Positions 36,001 to 48,259 of a DNA stretch of 64,000 nucleotides are shown here, one piece after another. The stretch is taken from the NCBI GenBank assembly GCA_949825065.1, contig OX463842.1, forward strand, positions 29,698,672-29,762,671, read 5' to 3'. Under the pieces are notes generated by a model. It was not told the origin of the DNA and did no database searches. It saw nothing but the letters and a program-made list of their open reading frames with translations. Position 1 is the stretch's first letter; each line of letters opens with the position of its first letter. The stretch is from Odontocerum albicorne. Taxonomy: Eukaryota > Arthropoda > Insecta > Trichoptera > Odontoceridae. A program made the translations under genes and the position numbers.

Positions 36001-36108
36001 ATTTCACCGTAGTAGAAAGCTTATTGCTTACTTTCGGTATCTGGTTCTGGCATGCCATGGGAAAGCACTACTATCTATGGGCTATGGGGCTGTGATAGCC
36101 GTCCGCCC

Positions 36109-36142
36109 AGACGAGATAACGCCCGAGCGATATTACTCGTCT
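36109..36142. repeat. GC-richer hairpin
   Basis: AGACGAGATAACGC and GCGATATTACTCGTCT form an inverted repeat around CCGA. The surrounding 36010-36150 is unusually GC-rich and may be a SINE or transposon end that I cannot name. Confidence 0.45.
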
Positions 36143-36289
36143 AACCCATAAAAAACCGTACGTTATACGAAATATTTAGTAATTGTATTGAAAAAAATGT
36201 TGTGCGGTGGATACTGAATTTAACGTATAGCTATCCTAGTATATGAAATCTGATAAGATGATAGTCCACAACAGTATTATGATACCAAA

Positions 36290-36680
36290 CTTGAAGCATG
36301 GGAGTGAATGTGGACGTAGAAAAGACAGAAACGAGCCAAATAAATACAGTAGAAATGCGTGCACTGAGAAGAATACGGATTAAAGAGATTATGGATGAAT
36401 GTTAACTTAAAGCTGATCACTCTGAGATGGTTTGGACATGTAGAACGAATTAATAAAAAAGCACTCACAATAGTATATAGTGCAAATATGAATGGAAAGC
36501 GTGGTAGAGGAAAACGAAGTAACGTATGGTTGGAAGTTGTAAATTATATTTTAAAAGAAGGAAACGTAAAAAAACGTAAGAATTGTATGGGTTAAGAAGA
36601 GGCGAAGGATGTTTGTTGAGATAAGAATGTCTCTCCACCTACTCCGATAGGAAAATGGAAAGATGGTTTGTATGTATTAT
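36290..36680 (+). pseudogene. LINE-B 3' fragment
   Basis: Reads INTVEMRALRRIRIKEI, LKLITLRWFGHVERINKKAL, VYSANMNGKRGRGKRSNVWL and LKEGNVKKRKNCMG. This is the standard LINE-B C-terminus, with the GRGR segment better preserved than in other copies. It ends with ACTCCGATAGG and TGTATGTATT. Confidence 0.7.
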
Positions 36681-36747
36681 ATAAAAAGCCAAGAACTCAA
36701 AATGCTTTCTAACAAATGTATCGTGTTATATTACAGTTTCGATATAT

Positions 36748-36935
36748 ACAGTCTAACATGGCGGGTTTAGTGTCAAGTTGCAATATCTTCTAACCCACCA
36801 GAAAATTGTTAAGGTTGCCTTACGTTAAACTGAAACTAGAACCTCTTTTAAATTAAATGAGTTTTCAACAGGCATCGAACCCGTTAACCCGGGCTGAAAG
36901 ATGTGCATCTTACCATCTTGGCCACGGAGATGAAA
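36748..36935 (-). repeat. SINE-1 copy, T1 tail
   Basis: Minus strand: CATCTCCGTGGCCAAGATGG, GGGTTCGATGCCTG, then a tail ending in ACACTAAACCCGCCATG. Near full length. Confidence 0.65.
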
Positions 36936-37424
36936 TGTTACTTCGAGATTTCTCAAATAAATTATATTAGGTAGCTACTAAGCGAAATGAAAAATAAAAA
37001 TGGCTTGAAACTTAAAATCATTTGGTACCCGAAATAAATTAACCCAGAACTACTGGATGTCGAGCAAGAAATAAATCAATTTTAGTCGATGTGCACAAAA
37101 AAGTTAATACCCCCACTCCTTATGAAAAAATCTTACATTGGTTCATTACATGCAAATGCTCCAGAGAACTCAGTCTTGATGGATAAAATCTGAATAGCAA
37201 TGGTGGCTTACTTCAAAAAGAGCTTAATTCTGATAGAAATGTGACTCAGCTCAGTTCATAGAGAGCTTAATTCTGATATCAATGATGACTTAGTACAATG
37301 ATTATCAAGTTGAATCTACTAGTCTGTATCGAGCAGATTTTTATTGTTGTTAAGCACTCTTAGAATTAATTCACTTGAATGAAATATAAATACACGTAAA
37401 ATATGTGTTAAAATTTACAAGTAC

Positions 37425-37570
37425 TAAACGTGTGCGAGTGTTGTTGCATCTTTGTGCGGGGTAGTCGTGCGCAATGACGAACTGCATCATATCAACTCTA
37501 GTGATCCTAAAACCCCAAGAATCGATTAATGGGACCGACGGTGATGTCTCCCTCTTTGATATGTTTAAAT
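37425..37570 (+). repeat. SINE-1 T2 tail fragment
   Basis: GCGCAATGACGAACTGC followed by GACCGACGGTGATGTC and TTTGATATG aligns with the end of the T2 copy at 61950-62130, showing that the T2 body continues at least 80 bases past GACGAACTGC. Confidence 0.45.
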
Positions 37571-37739
37571 CACCAATTTGGATATGTTGGGGTCACCATA
37601 TGAATGAAATAAAATGTAATGTCAACTATAAGCCGGATGTGATCTTGTATGTCAGTTTGTGTAATTTAATCACTAGCAAATATGTAACACTTCTCTTATC
37701 TGCATAATAAGCAGATGCATATACTCGTAAGATTTTCAT

Positions 37740-38815
37740 ATACTTTACAGAAATAAGAAACGTTCGTTGAATATAATCGAAATATTTCTAGGAATTAAAA
37801 ATAAATGTAGTTTTAATTTGTGAGTTACAAAATTTGTATCCTTTACCAAAAGTGTTAAATTAATGGAGGCTAAAGCACTGTCCTTGCGTCACGTGGAATG
37901 GGTCTCACTAAATGAAGAAATAAAGACTAATTAATTACCGGGAGCTAACAGAGAGGCCCCGTGGATTCCCGTGGCCCTCAAGAGAGGCAGGGATGATTGA
38001 TATTCAAATTTTAAATGTTTTTCTTTTATATTTTTTCTTATCTATAATAGAGTAAGAATAAGGAATAAATAAAATTTTCTAAGAACACGTCAACAAGTTC
38101 AATAAGACAGATTTATTTTTACACAACGAATAATAAGTTAACTAAATAACAATAAAGTTACAATTTACATAACGGTGTTTAGAGAGCAAACTTTCCTAAC
38201 TCGGGAATCAAACCCACTCTTATCGAAAGATTAAAAATATAACAAAAAATAAAATAAGTTGAGAGTAAGGATAGGAAGGTGACGGCTGTGGCCATTAGAT
38301 TAGATGCTTTGCCGCATCTACATATATTTATAAAAATATATTTGGTAAGAAAAATTACTTCAGGTTACAGGCGTACGACATTTGTATAAATTAAATGAGA
38401 ATATCAATGAAACAGACTTCCAAAAGCATAGAAACGAAGAAATAAGAGATATACAAGTAACATCTAGTAATTGATGTATTGTAGAAATATGTTACATTCT
38501 ATTACAGAATGATTTGACACTTAAATGTGAAAATGTCTTGACCGCGACTAATGAATGTTGCGTTTTTTCTTACTTCGTGGAACTTTTCCACTTATAGATC
38601 GATTAAAAAAATTGAAACTTAATCAGTTGAAACTTTGACAGATGGTGTACATTTTTGACAGATGGTGTACTTGCATGATATATGATAAGTTCGAAAGCGA
38701 GTGTCGAAAACGATAATAATAGCGTTACATACATTGTTCACAATGAACTAAATGAATCTGATATTTTGGTTATGTTTATATAAATAAATAATACTTTTTA
38801 AAAATATTTTAACAT
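37740..38815. other. No recognisable gene; short direct repeat
   Basis: TTGACAGATGGTGTAC is repeated at about 38635 and 38654. A GC-richer patch lies at 37950-37990. No frame or family match. Confidence 0.4.
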
Positions 38816-38817
38816 AA

Positions 38818-39030
38818 AAGATAACCTCCATGGCCTAGTCGGTAAGATGCCTGTCTTCCAAACTGAGAGTTATCGACTCGATTTATATCGGTACCCAATT
38901 TGTTTTCAAGAGTTCTGATCTGGTTTTCACTTAAGACCTCTTTCATATATTTTTGGTTGGTCGATTGATTATTTCCTCATGGCAACAAACTAACCAGGTT
39001 ATACAACGAAAGTGTTATAAGATTAATTTA
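38818..39030 (+). repeat. SINE-1 copy, T1 tail
   Basis: AACCTCCATGGCCTAGTCGG (box A), CGACTCGATTTATATCGG (box B), TTTTTGGTTGGTCGATTG and CATGGCAACAAACTAACCAG. Near full length. Confidence 0.7.
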
Positions 39031-39114
39031 TAAACTGTTTTCTTTATCGATGATACTTATTCAGATGCTGTGTCGAAAATATGAGTTTATGAAATATAAA
39101 ATAAATTCTGCAAA

Positions 39115-39360
39115 ACCATGATCAAGCATTTAAAGACAATTCCTTTAGGGAGGTCTCATCAAAATTCATAATTCTATATGACACTACATACATACCCTAT
39201 ACTCCACCTACATCCTAATGTTTTACTACGACAAATCAGAAGATTTACAAAGGTGCATTTGCAGTACGTCTTGCTTCTTTAATTTTCTGAGCCCCCTTGA
39301 GGAAATCCGCTCTCATAACGGCGCTATATAAATTGTCTTTTTCTCATTATTATAAAGTAT
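39115..39360 (+). pseudogene. LINE-C 3' end
   Basis: CAAGCATTTAAAGACAATTC matches the FRKHLKTIL coding end at 9165. It continues with CAGAAGATTTACAAAGGTG and ends CCCCTTGAGGAAATCCGC, CGGCGCTATATAAATTGTC and a short ATT tail, as at 13190-13500. Confidence 0.6.
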
Positions 39361-39820
39361 TGAATGATAATTTGTCAAAAAGTAAGAAGAGTTTTCTCAA
39401 AATGAAGTATTTTTAGTTAAGTATAAAGGCAATTTAATATGTAAAAAACATATGAAAACTAATTTCGAATTAAATTAATCGCGTAGGTTAAAATTCTTCA
39501 AGAGGTCTGTGGTCATTGAATTGAGTGAAGAGTTATTTTATAACAATGTATTTTATTAAGTAATTTTGTGTCATTGCGTGTAAAGTAATTTTATAACAAC
39601 GTACGACACAAATACTTGGTTAGAAAGTTTTCATCAGCACGAAACACTCTCACAAGGGTGAAAACATATGAAAAAAATGTTAAAACGGTTCAAAATACTG
39701 CCTTGTAAAATAAATTGGCATCTGATATATTCTTGGCATAATAATGTGCGAACATGAATTTCATAAAACTCCTAAAAAGTACATTCCAATAGAGTAATAA
39801 AATAGTGAAACAAAAATCAA

Positions 39821-39826
39821 CTTACC
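39821..39826 (-). other. 5' splice donor of the tetraspanin exon
   Basis: Minus-strand sequence TTATG followed by GTAAGTTG. This matches the eukaryotic donor consensus and defines the exon end in phase 0. Confidence 0.7.
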
Positions 39827-40002
39827 ATAAAAACAACATTGAAGATATGCAAGACGTATTTCAGGAAGTTGACACTACAGCAGTCGGAGTCCCTTGTCTT
39901 CCTCGCTGTTGAGTTACTCCCAGCACCGGCACTGGATGCGCTGCTGCCGGTTCCCAATAGAGCCCCAGTGCTCTCTTGATTCTTGCTATTGTTCCCGTTC
40001 AT
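39826..40002 (-). CDS. Tetraspanin, first coding exon
   Basis: From the ATG at 40002 the minus strand encodes 59 residues: a Ser/Gly/Ala/Asn-rich N-terminal tail (residues 1-40), then CCSVNFLKYVLHIFNVVFM, the membrane-proximal cysteines and start of the first transmembrane helix typical of tetraspanins (C-x-KY-x-LF-x-FN-x-xF pattern). The exon ends at 39826 exactly in phase 0 and is followed by GTAAGTTG, a consensus donor, where tetraspanin genes commonly carry an intron. Tetraspanins are four-pass membrane organisers of the cell surface and endosomes. The remaining exons (rest of TM1, the CCG loop, TM2-4) were not found; they lie further left. The 40-residue cytosolic tail is long for the family. 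Which insect tetraspanin this is cannot be told. Confidence 0.75.
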
Positions 40003-41690
40003 CGTATCGATGAATAATATGCCGCTTCCTTAACTCTTCCAAAGTCTCAGCAACTATTTAGGTCTTCGATCAACGATTTCATTTTATTAAAAAGTATTGA
40101 AATTTCAATCTATTTTCAATTAATTCATCAAAATTTCGAATATTCTTCGTATCCTATTACGAGAAATGAAACTGAGTATAGGGCAAAGCATCTCTTGTTT
40201 TCTTTGAAAATGTTTAAATGTTAAAAAAAATACTTCAAACAAATTCCGTTCCGACACTTGCCTTTTGGAATTTTAGCTTTGAAATATTTTAAAATTAAAA
40301 TGAAAATTTGGCTGAGATAGCTTTATTCTTTACTTTCAAAGCAAAATATTACTTTTTAAAAGTCGGATATTTTAAATATTTAATGATGAATGGTTTTAGA
40401 TAAAAACTTATTAGATGTTTAGTTTGATGTTTAATTTTGATTCCCAAGCAATCTGAAACAAATTGAAACAAACTCATTAATTTCTGTTAATTAATTTTAT
40501 TACTATCATTTAAAATTTAGCATTTGATTTGATCAAGAATATTCCGGGAAATTCAGAGCTATATTAGTGTTTTTATAGACGTGAATAAAGACCAACCATT
40601 TAATACAGTCATTTACTATTTAACGATAGATGTTTGGATTCGTTCGTTTTATCTTGTAAATGATTTATTCCAAAGAAACTTAATCACTTTATAACCAGAA
40701 GAGTACGTTTTAATGAAGTGCTTAGGAAATACCTGAGATTCGTACTTAAATTTAACCATAATTCTGATTCAAGAGTCATTCATAATCGCTCTTCCTATCT
40801 CGAAAATCTTGCAAAATAATAATTCATCATGAATAGAAATCTAGACCCCCGGAACAAAAGCGTTACACTAATAATTTTAAAAAATATGTAATATTTTGTG
40901 CATATTGAGATTTACGAAGACTGTTTTAAAAAATACTTGAATTTAAATATAAAACTAATACATTTCAGTCATGTTTGAATGAGACTCAATTAAAAAATAT
41001 AGTGTTTTTATCTGTGTAGAAAATGTTCCAACAAACAATAACATATTTTATGTGATTCTTAAATTTAATAATTAAGTCGATGAGCTGAAATATGAACACT
41101 TTTTTAATTAACTTGAAACGCATAACATACTATCGATTCAAATATGTATTATAATATTTAATTAAAAATAAAAATTAAGTATAAAGCACAGCAGATAAAA
41201 TAAAATACCAAAACGAAATAAATATGCAGTTCCAATCACCGGCAATAAATTAAAACCACAGCTGGCAAAATAAATCGGCAAATAGAATCAAGTAGATAAC
41301 ACTGAACAAACATATTGTCCTTGTAATTCACATCAGTTAAAGTGATATAGAGGCAATTTCTTTTCAAAACAGATACGCTTTCGATGGTTTTCAGGTAATT
41401 GAACAGTTCAATTTATCGTGAGATTAAAAGGTTTATAACATCTCGCGTGAGAGGTTTCCGTAAATGTTGGAGCGTTTTCGTTCTTTTAGATTAAAGTTTA
41501 TACGGGTAAACGTTTTCAGTTATATCAAGGGATTCAGCTCGAAAGAGGTATCGTACTTCAGGATCGGTCTTGTTATCACATCAGTCATTCTGTATTTATT
41601 AAAAAGTATTTTGTTTTTTAAATACGTATTTTTCTAATACCGCTTTTAGCCGTTATCACTCATTACATTTTTCACCTGTTAAATGCTTAG
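40003..41690. other. Upstream region of the tetraspanin exon; promoter not located
   Basis: The first 80 bases to the right of the ATG are GC-balanced and probably 5' untranslated. Beyond this the sequence is AT-rich without TEs I can name. I find no convincing initiator/downstream-element pair, so the transcription start is unknown; it may be separated by another intron. Confidence 0.4.
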
Positions 41691-41699
41691 TTGTTATAA

Positions 41700-42220
41700 A
41701 TTATGACTTCTTTTTCACATCACTTCTTTGTCATCGCGTGCTCAATGCTGATCGTCGTGGTCCTTTGATATGTCTGTAACGTGTGCACCGCACCACTTGT
41801 CTCCGCCCCTCTCCGTCCTGGGCCATGTTAAATTCAGCGCTTAAATATAATATTGTTAACTCCTTCATTTGTTTTATCCATCTCGTATGCCAGTTTTCTC
41901 TTCCTCATCTTCCCTTAACTGTCCTCTTGATCCCCAGCGTCTCCAGACTTTCATTATTATTTCTGGCAACATGCCCAAATTATGTTATGATTATTTTCCT
42001 GCATGTTGTCTAAAGTCTTTCAGCGGTACATGCGATCTAGCGGTCCATGGGATACGGAACATTTGCATCTAGTACCACATTGACAGTATGCAGCTTTAAT
42101 GTATTCCTTTCTGCACCTTGAATGGTACTGAGAGGAACTCGTCTACTCTCATAAATACCGTGTTTTGTATATACATGTCTTCCATAGACAGTTCCATTTA
42201 AAAATTTCCATACAAATAAA
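41700..42220 (-). pseudogene. LINE-A (RTE-like) C-terminal part
   Basis: Minus-strand pieces include IIWACCQK (family FGHVAR), ESLE-type wording, RKTGIRDG, LSAEFNMAQDGEG (family AAFNMAQDR), then QTYQRTTTISIEHAM. It aligns with both 7550-7715 and 34900-35140, confirming one family in three places. Frameshifts are frequent. Confidence 0.65.
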
Positions 42221-42224
42221 AATA

Positions 42225-43370
42225 ACTAAAATATGTACTAACATAAGTACATAAGTGGGTTATATTAACCATATGTCTACTTTATTCCTTTGTTCATTGA
42301 TCATATACTCGTAGTGTAATTTCATGTTTTCTTTTTCCCTGGTTATCACGTATAATTTGTCTTGGTCGGTTTTTAATCTACACGATTGGTGAGGCTTTCT
42401 TTTGTTTAATTTATTTAAAAGATGAGACTGTTAGCTAACATAGATTGATTAAAATATGGAACATTTGATATTTTTTTCATATTCATCTTTAATTTTTCAT
42501 CTTGAGCATACTAGTGTATCACAAAACGAACAAGAAACGTGAAACGCATTTTTTTCGACTTCTTAAAATTTGGTTACAATGATCAGGTTAATCTTAAAGA
42601 GATACCCATTTACGTATCCAATTACATTTGACAAATTCAAAGTTCAAATTGTTGGTTCATTCTAAATGTAGTCATTTTAAATATCTTTATTCAAAGACAT
42701 ATTGCATAAATAATATGTAATCCGTATAAATCTCATTGATAAGAAGAACTCTATGCAGGGTAGCCAAAGGACGAACTGGGTGTCGCATTTCTCGCAGTTG
42801 TTAAGAGCCGACTCTGTCTTCTTTTTTTAACAGATTGGAAAACCTTTTGAGACAAAGGACTATATCACCTGGAAACCAATATTAGAAGCATAGGGCGTTT
42901 CCTTAAGCAAACTAGGATAATTTTTTGTTTGTTTTATTTATAATATATGTAGGCATGAGTAAATCAATACTGTTTATTTAAAAAATACATAAGGGTTTTG
43001 GTGTTTTTAGAATAAGTCTATTTTTGGGATAGTATTCATTAATTATTTATTTTATTTATACAATCATATTTTTTTTTATTCAAAATAAATTTTAAAAGAT
43101 GATATGTTTGAAAATGAAAATAGATCACATACATAGTGGTTTATGTTCCTGTTTGAAAAATACTAGTTATTTTATAAATGTGATAAAAAATGAACGAGAA
43201 CTTTTGAATTTCGCGGGTTGATTGTTTTTTATTGAGACAATATTTTTAACTCTCGTTGGGGACTCTGTATGTGATGTATATTTCAGGCACATTGGATGGG
43301 CAGTTTGTGTTTGAGAGGCAAATATTTACAATGCATTCAAACCATTTTTCATTTTAAAAATGACTACAAA
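42225..43370. other. No recognisable feature
   Basis: AT-rich; octamer at 42306. A GC-richer patch at 42750-42900 is closed in all frames. Confidence 0.4.
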
Positions 43371-43384
43371 GAATTTGCACTGAA

Positions 43385-44215
43385 TTTTGCATAAAAACTG
43401 GAATAAAGTGTAGTAAAGTGGTAAAAATGTTGAATAAAACTTTTGGCTAGGATGCTTTGTTAAAACCAAAGGCTTATGACAGGTATAAACGTTCTTAAGA
43501 GGGTCATGAAAACGTTGAAGATAACAAGAGGGATGGGCGTCCTAGCATATGAACCACCGATGAAAATATGGAAAAAATTAAGGATATTTGTGCTTAGTAA
43601 TCGCTAAATCACTATAAGAGAAGCTGCTGAGGAAGTTGGTATTTCGTACGGTTCATGCGAAGTATCTTTATAGTAACGTTTTGGACATTAAACGAGTGGC
43701 AGCCAAAACTGTTGATTTTCAACAAAAGTAGTATCGCAAAAACATCGTCGAGCAAATTTTGGCTGATGTCGCTGATGACCCAGAATTACTGCAACGCGTC
43801 ATAACAGATGACAAAACGTGGGTATATATGGCTATGCCATCGAAATAAAGGCCCAATCGTTCCAATGGAAGCATCCTGAAGAGCCAAGACCGAAAAAAGC
43901 ATGTCAAGTTCGATCAAATGTTAAGGTTCTCCTTGCTGTTCTTCAACGACAACGGCATAGTTAATTATGAATTCTTAATGCCATCGTACGGTCTATACGG
44001 AGTATTATCTTGAGGTTTCACACTGTTTGTGTGAGGCAATCCGAAAAAAACAATTAGAATTGTGGACAAACAACTCCCGGATTTTGTACAACGATAATGC
44101 ACAGGCTCATATTTCACTACTGATTCGTGAATTTTTAGCCAAAACCAAGACGGTCGCGATGCCGTAGTAGCCTGAACCCGCAGATTAACAAAACAGTGCT
44201 TTTTGAAAAAAAAAC
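43385..44215 (+). pseudogene. Mariner transposase pseudogene
   Basis: In order: FCIKTGIKCSKVVKMLNKTF, SLNHYKRSC-type remnants of the HTH, then VITDDKTWVYMAMPSK around the first aspartate (family TGDETWVYGYD), AQSFQWKHPEEPRPKKACQV, VRSNVKVLLAVLQRQRHS, and LWTNNSRILYNDNAQAHISL around the second aspartate, followed by REFLAKTKTVAMP with two stops. The block YSPDLAP and everything after it is missing, so the third catalytic residue is lost. Many stops and shifts. Its wording differs from the copies at 23290 and 50600, so this is a separate mariner lineage. Confidence 0.8.
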
Positions 44216-44229
44216 CCTGAGAGAGGTCA

Positions 44230-45115
44230 CAACTGCTATCTTTAGTTTGAATAAAAAAATTCTCTGGTTGATGTAAGAAATATTACATTATTTATTATAT
44301 GTTTTACGATAATTTTATTTAATATTTTTTTTCAGTATTGTATTTTGGTTATTTCATGCGCCAAATGTGTTCTGAATTATGCTAATATTTCAAAGTTCTA
44401 TCACTATTGTTTAGTAAACGTTGCTACGATCTGTAAAGGAAATTTACCTGTGATATATATTTTTAATAAATAAATTAAACTGATTTCGATCAATTGTTAT
44501 CCATTTGACATGATAAGATTGTAACCAAAATGCTTAAAGAGACAAAATATGAAAATATTATTCCTGTTAATGTTTTTATAAATTCCATATTATATTTTAT
44601 TAGTCACGAAGTCATTAAATAATCTCCACTGAGTACAAAGAGCATTATTGCGCACCAGTAAGGGCGGAAGAAAGTTGGGGAAAGTTATCGATATGGGGGA
44701 TTCTTGCTTTAATGGTATTTTAATTTCCTCCGCAATTTAAAAGTTGGCAATTCCTTTCAGTACGCCCTTTTAGATGCAAGGCCAGAATGAATAGAGCTGT
44801 GGATATGGCAGAATTTTCATTTACTTTTATGGTATTCTCTTAACCATAAAAGACTCCTTCCCAGATTATTAATAATTACTGAGGGTTAATGTGTTTTATG
44901 AAAACGACTTTGCTTTTTAAATGGTGACTATGAAACTTCACGCCTTAATGTTTGAAAGTTTTGCTATCAATAATTCACTTATTTACAGGAATTACATTTT
45001 GGAAACTTGTCAAGTTTCATTAAAAAACTTAAAAGAATTGTGCTTTTATTAACTTTAAGATATATATTTCTTTAATTAAAAGCTCTTAATTAATTTAATT
45101 TCTCACATATTAAAA
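44230..45115. other. No recognisable feature
   Basis: AT-rich; 44640-44800 is slightly GC-richer but closed in all frames. Nothing matched. Confidence 0.4.
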
Positions 45116-45130
45116 ATTTCAGATTTTTTT

Positions 45131-45504
45131 TTCGTAATTGGTGGAAGGACTTGCTCCTTCAGGAGGTTCATACTGATGATGACAATGATTGCCGTAGATC
45201 CTGAGGACGAAATATACAATGCCAGATTTACTGACATATACAACTCATGGAAAAATATTTGATCTTTTCACATAAATATGTTTAATTTGGTTTAAATTAA
45301 TTCTAAGAATTATTCCTAAGATTTTTTAATACCATATTTTTTAATGTATTGTATATCTAATGTGAGTTCAGCAATCAAGGCTGTTATCGCTATCCACCAG
45401 CATCAGGATCAGGTTTCAGTCATCAGCACGCGTTGAACGCAATTATGAATCTAGATTCGTCTGACAAAGAAGGGATGTTTTTCAGATTGTTGAGTTCTCT
45501 TTAA
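45131..45504 (+). other. Two adjacent coding-like frames, unrecognised
   Basis: After an acceptor-like AAAATTTCAG at about 45122, one frame reads FVIGGRTCSFRRFILMMTMI then AVDPEDEIYNARFTDIYNSW to a stop near 45262. A second, at about 45361-45504, reads CEFSNQGCYRYPPASGSGFS then HQHALNAIMNLDSSDKEG to TAA. Both are more codon-like than their surroundings. No domain is recognised; they may be exon remnants or the tail of a degraded LINE. Confidence 0.2.
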
Positions 45505-45509
45505 TTTAT

Positions 45510-46235
45510 TATAATATTTTCAGTTTTCCAGAATTTTATATGATTGCGTTATTATTTTATATTCTCATTTGTTTACTGACGATGACGAAATTTTTTTCAT
45601 CGCTATTGACTTTGTAACATGCATGGATAAATTGTTTATGTATGGATCATGAGGATTGTGACACCTCCTTCAAAACATGGAATGAATAATGACAACTCTT
45701 TAGTTTTGATTTCCTTATAATATTTTTTTTTGGTAATTTTCAAGTATTTCCCTCAAAATAGAATTGAACTATTGTGCGGTTAACCAGCGTCTTAGCAAGT
45801 AAATATTTTATTCATTAACGTAAATGAAATAACTATCACTATAAAGCTAACCTCCTTTGTCATTAAAAATTATAACCACTTGAAAATATTATTTAAGGTC
45901 AGTAGTTTTGAACTTTAGTCGTTATAATCAGATAATGTACTTTCTTGTGAAAGCCTGTTAACAAAAGTCAATGAAGAGGAATATTTGGAATAAACATTCA
46001 AGCAGTTGTAATAAACCTTTTAAGAATACATTTAATTTATAATACTAAAAAGTTTTCCAGCTCGTAATTTAAAATATTTAAAATATACGTAACTAGTTAT
46101 TATTTCGTAGAATTTGTTATTATGTAAAATTCTTAATAAACATTTTAAATTTCAGTTTTATGTTCCTGCACATATATAATTAAGGTTGAATATTTGAAGA
46201 GGATGATGATAAACCAAAAGATATTTTACACTTCA
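45510..46235. other. No recognisable feature
   Basis: AT-rich and closed in every frame. Confidence 0.4.
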
Positions 46236-46239
46236 TAAC

Positions 46240-46525
46240 AAAAATTCTATTTAAAGAGCATGTTTTCGAGAGATGGTAGGATAGAGAAAGATTTTAAATG
46301 GTATTTTGTAGCAGGGAACAAGGGCGCACTTAGTACTATTTTTGCTAGTAAATCAATCGCAAATTTTCAAAATGTATTATGCATTAATACTCATTGTGTA
46401 TTAGTTCTAGTAATCTTGATGTATGGAAGCGATGCCAGAAGATTGAAAGGAAGCTATACGAGCAGAGCAAATGCGATACTAACGCGTGATTTGTGTAAAG
46501 TATCTGGTATTATAATGTTTGACAT
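46240..46525 (+). pseudogene. LINE-B internal fragment (post-RT region)
   Basis: An open frame reads FSRDGRIEKDFKWYFVAGNK, GALSTIFASKSIAN, VLVLVILMYGSDARRLKG, TSRANAILTRDLCKVSG. Intact relatives carry RDGRIEKDI..R..AGNKV.GAL, PTLMYGSETW and RINAVEMR..R at these places, so this piece lies just upstream of the C-terminal fragments found elsewhere. The 117-codon length reflects good preservation, not function: both flanks are lost. Confidence 0.65.
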
Positions 46526-46526
46526 A

Positions 46527-46593
46527 GTACGAGCTACACATGTACGAGTATTGTTAATACACTCGTACGAGCTAGACATGTACGAGTATTGTT
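46527..46593 (+). repeat. 38-bp direct duplication carrying the octamer
   Basis: GTACGAGCTACACATGTACG then AGTATTGTT at 46527 is repeated at 46565 with one change. Each copy carries one TACGAGTA. Confidence 0.85.
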
Positions 46594-47104
46594 GCCTGCC
46601 CACGTTGCTTTAGTATTTTCTGTACGTACGGTGGCGAACTACGGGTTACTTGCTTATTCCAATACCTTTAAACCCTAAGAATATATTACTGCTTTCCAAC
46701 ATGTCTGCCTTTTCAATTTGGAGATATTGAGAAGAAACCAGCTTCCATAAAATGTATGATTTTTCACAGGTTAAACATGATTTCCCGAGCCACGATTAGG
46801 TTATCACTGCTTTAAAGGATAGGTTTATGGGTATCGAAGGTTCTTCAATTTTGTGTTTGCTGCTTGATGTGTTGGAAAGGGCTGACATTTTACCTAAGTT
46901 TTAGTGTGAAATAACCTTTTAGGTAAAACGTTAAAGGGACCTTTAAAATTAAATGAAGCTAGATAACTGTATCCTGTGTTACAATGCAGACATATTTTTA
47001 TTTAGCGCTCAATAATGTGTAAACATTTTTGGTAAAACTGTTATTTAATTGGTTGTAACAACGAAAATATGTAAAATAATTAAATATAGGTTCAGCTTGC
47101 AATA

Positions 47105-47410
47105 GGTCTATAAATTTATAGTGAAGAGCTTTTTGAGGTATCCACATAGACATACGTTGATCGTGTGATGTGCTATCTGCACATGATTATTGGATATGAT
47201 TTTAATGGGGTAATGATACGGTTGGAATTACGTATATGATAGCTTGAGATTTAAGTTAGAATAAGGATGTGAATATTTTAGTATTTACAGCAAATATATA
47301 AGAAATACGTGAAGATGAAATGAGACCATTTCGTTACGGATCATGCCTAACGAATTGCTTCTTTATATCCATAAAATAGAGAGTTTTATGCATTTTGTGC
47401 TTGCATTCTA
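47105..47410 (+). repeat. Dispersed repeat R5, copy 2
   Basis: Pairs with 9430-9790 (see there); similarity starts at GAAGAGCTTTTTGAGG and fades after ATGAGACCATTTCG. Confidence 0.55.
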
Positions 47411-47814
47411 TAATTAAAATATATCAATTGTGAATATTAAAAAAAAGTATTTGTGAAAGTATATTTAAATTTTTGAAAAAAAATAAATGACGAAATGTAC
47501 ATTCCATACAAATGATAATATTGTTTTTTTTACATATTTATGTGAATCTTTTGGATACAAAATTCTTTTTTTTGCTTAAACTTAATGTTGCAGTAGCTTT
47601 ATTGGGATAAAGAAGTTTGATTATTTTATTTACGTTAATGAAAAAACATGCAAACCGATACAAACTAAACTCGTATTTTTAGACTCTTGATAAGATGAAA
47701 AGGACTTACACTATCGCGTTGTGATGTTTAACACTGTAAAATAAATATTAGTTTAAATTATGACGGTACACTCTAGTGAGAGTGTATAGAATAATTACAT
47801 TTAGCTTTCGTTAT

Positions 47815-47995
47815 ATAAAGTACAACCTGGCGGGTTTATTGCCATGTGGTAATTTCTTACAATCGACCAGAAATATATCAATGAGGTCTGAAGGGAAAAT
47901 AGGACTTATGTTTTTTTTAAATGGGTACAAACAACAATCAAATCCGCAAATTCCAGGTTGGAACACCGGTGACTTACCAACAATCACACATGATA
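47815..47995 (-). repeat. SINE-1 copy, T1 tail
   Basis: CCTGGCGGGTTTATTGCCAT and TTTCTTACAATCGACCAGAA at the tail side, AATCCGCAAATTCCAGGTTG in the head. Minus strand, near full length. The 84-codon frame over it is accidental. Confidence 0.65.
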
Positions 47996-48259
47996 TTTTT
48001 TTGGAAATTACTATTGAAATGCTAAATTGATAATAATTTTCAGATGGAGAATAGAACGCACAAGATAATGGAGTGTTTATTAGGTATCAATGAATAACTC
48101 ATGAATAAAACTACATAATTGTAATACATGGTAAGCCAACTGGACTAAGAAATGAAAAATAACGGAGATGACACGTCCCAAGAGATAGATGTTTACCTGA
48201 TCATAAACAGAACCAAGGTCTATGAAAGAAAAAAAGAGAATAATTACTTCAACTTATGC

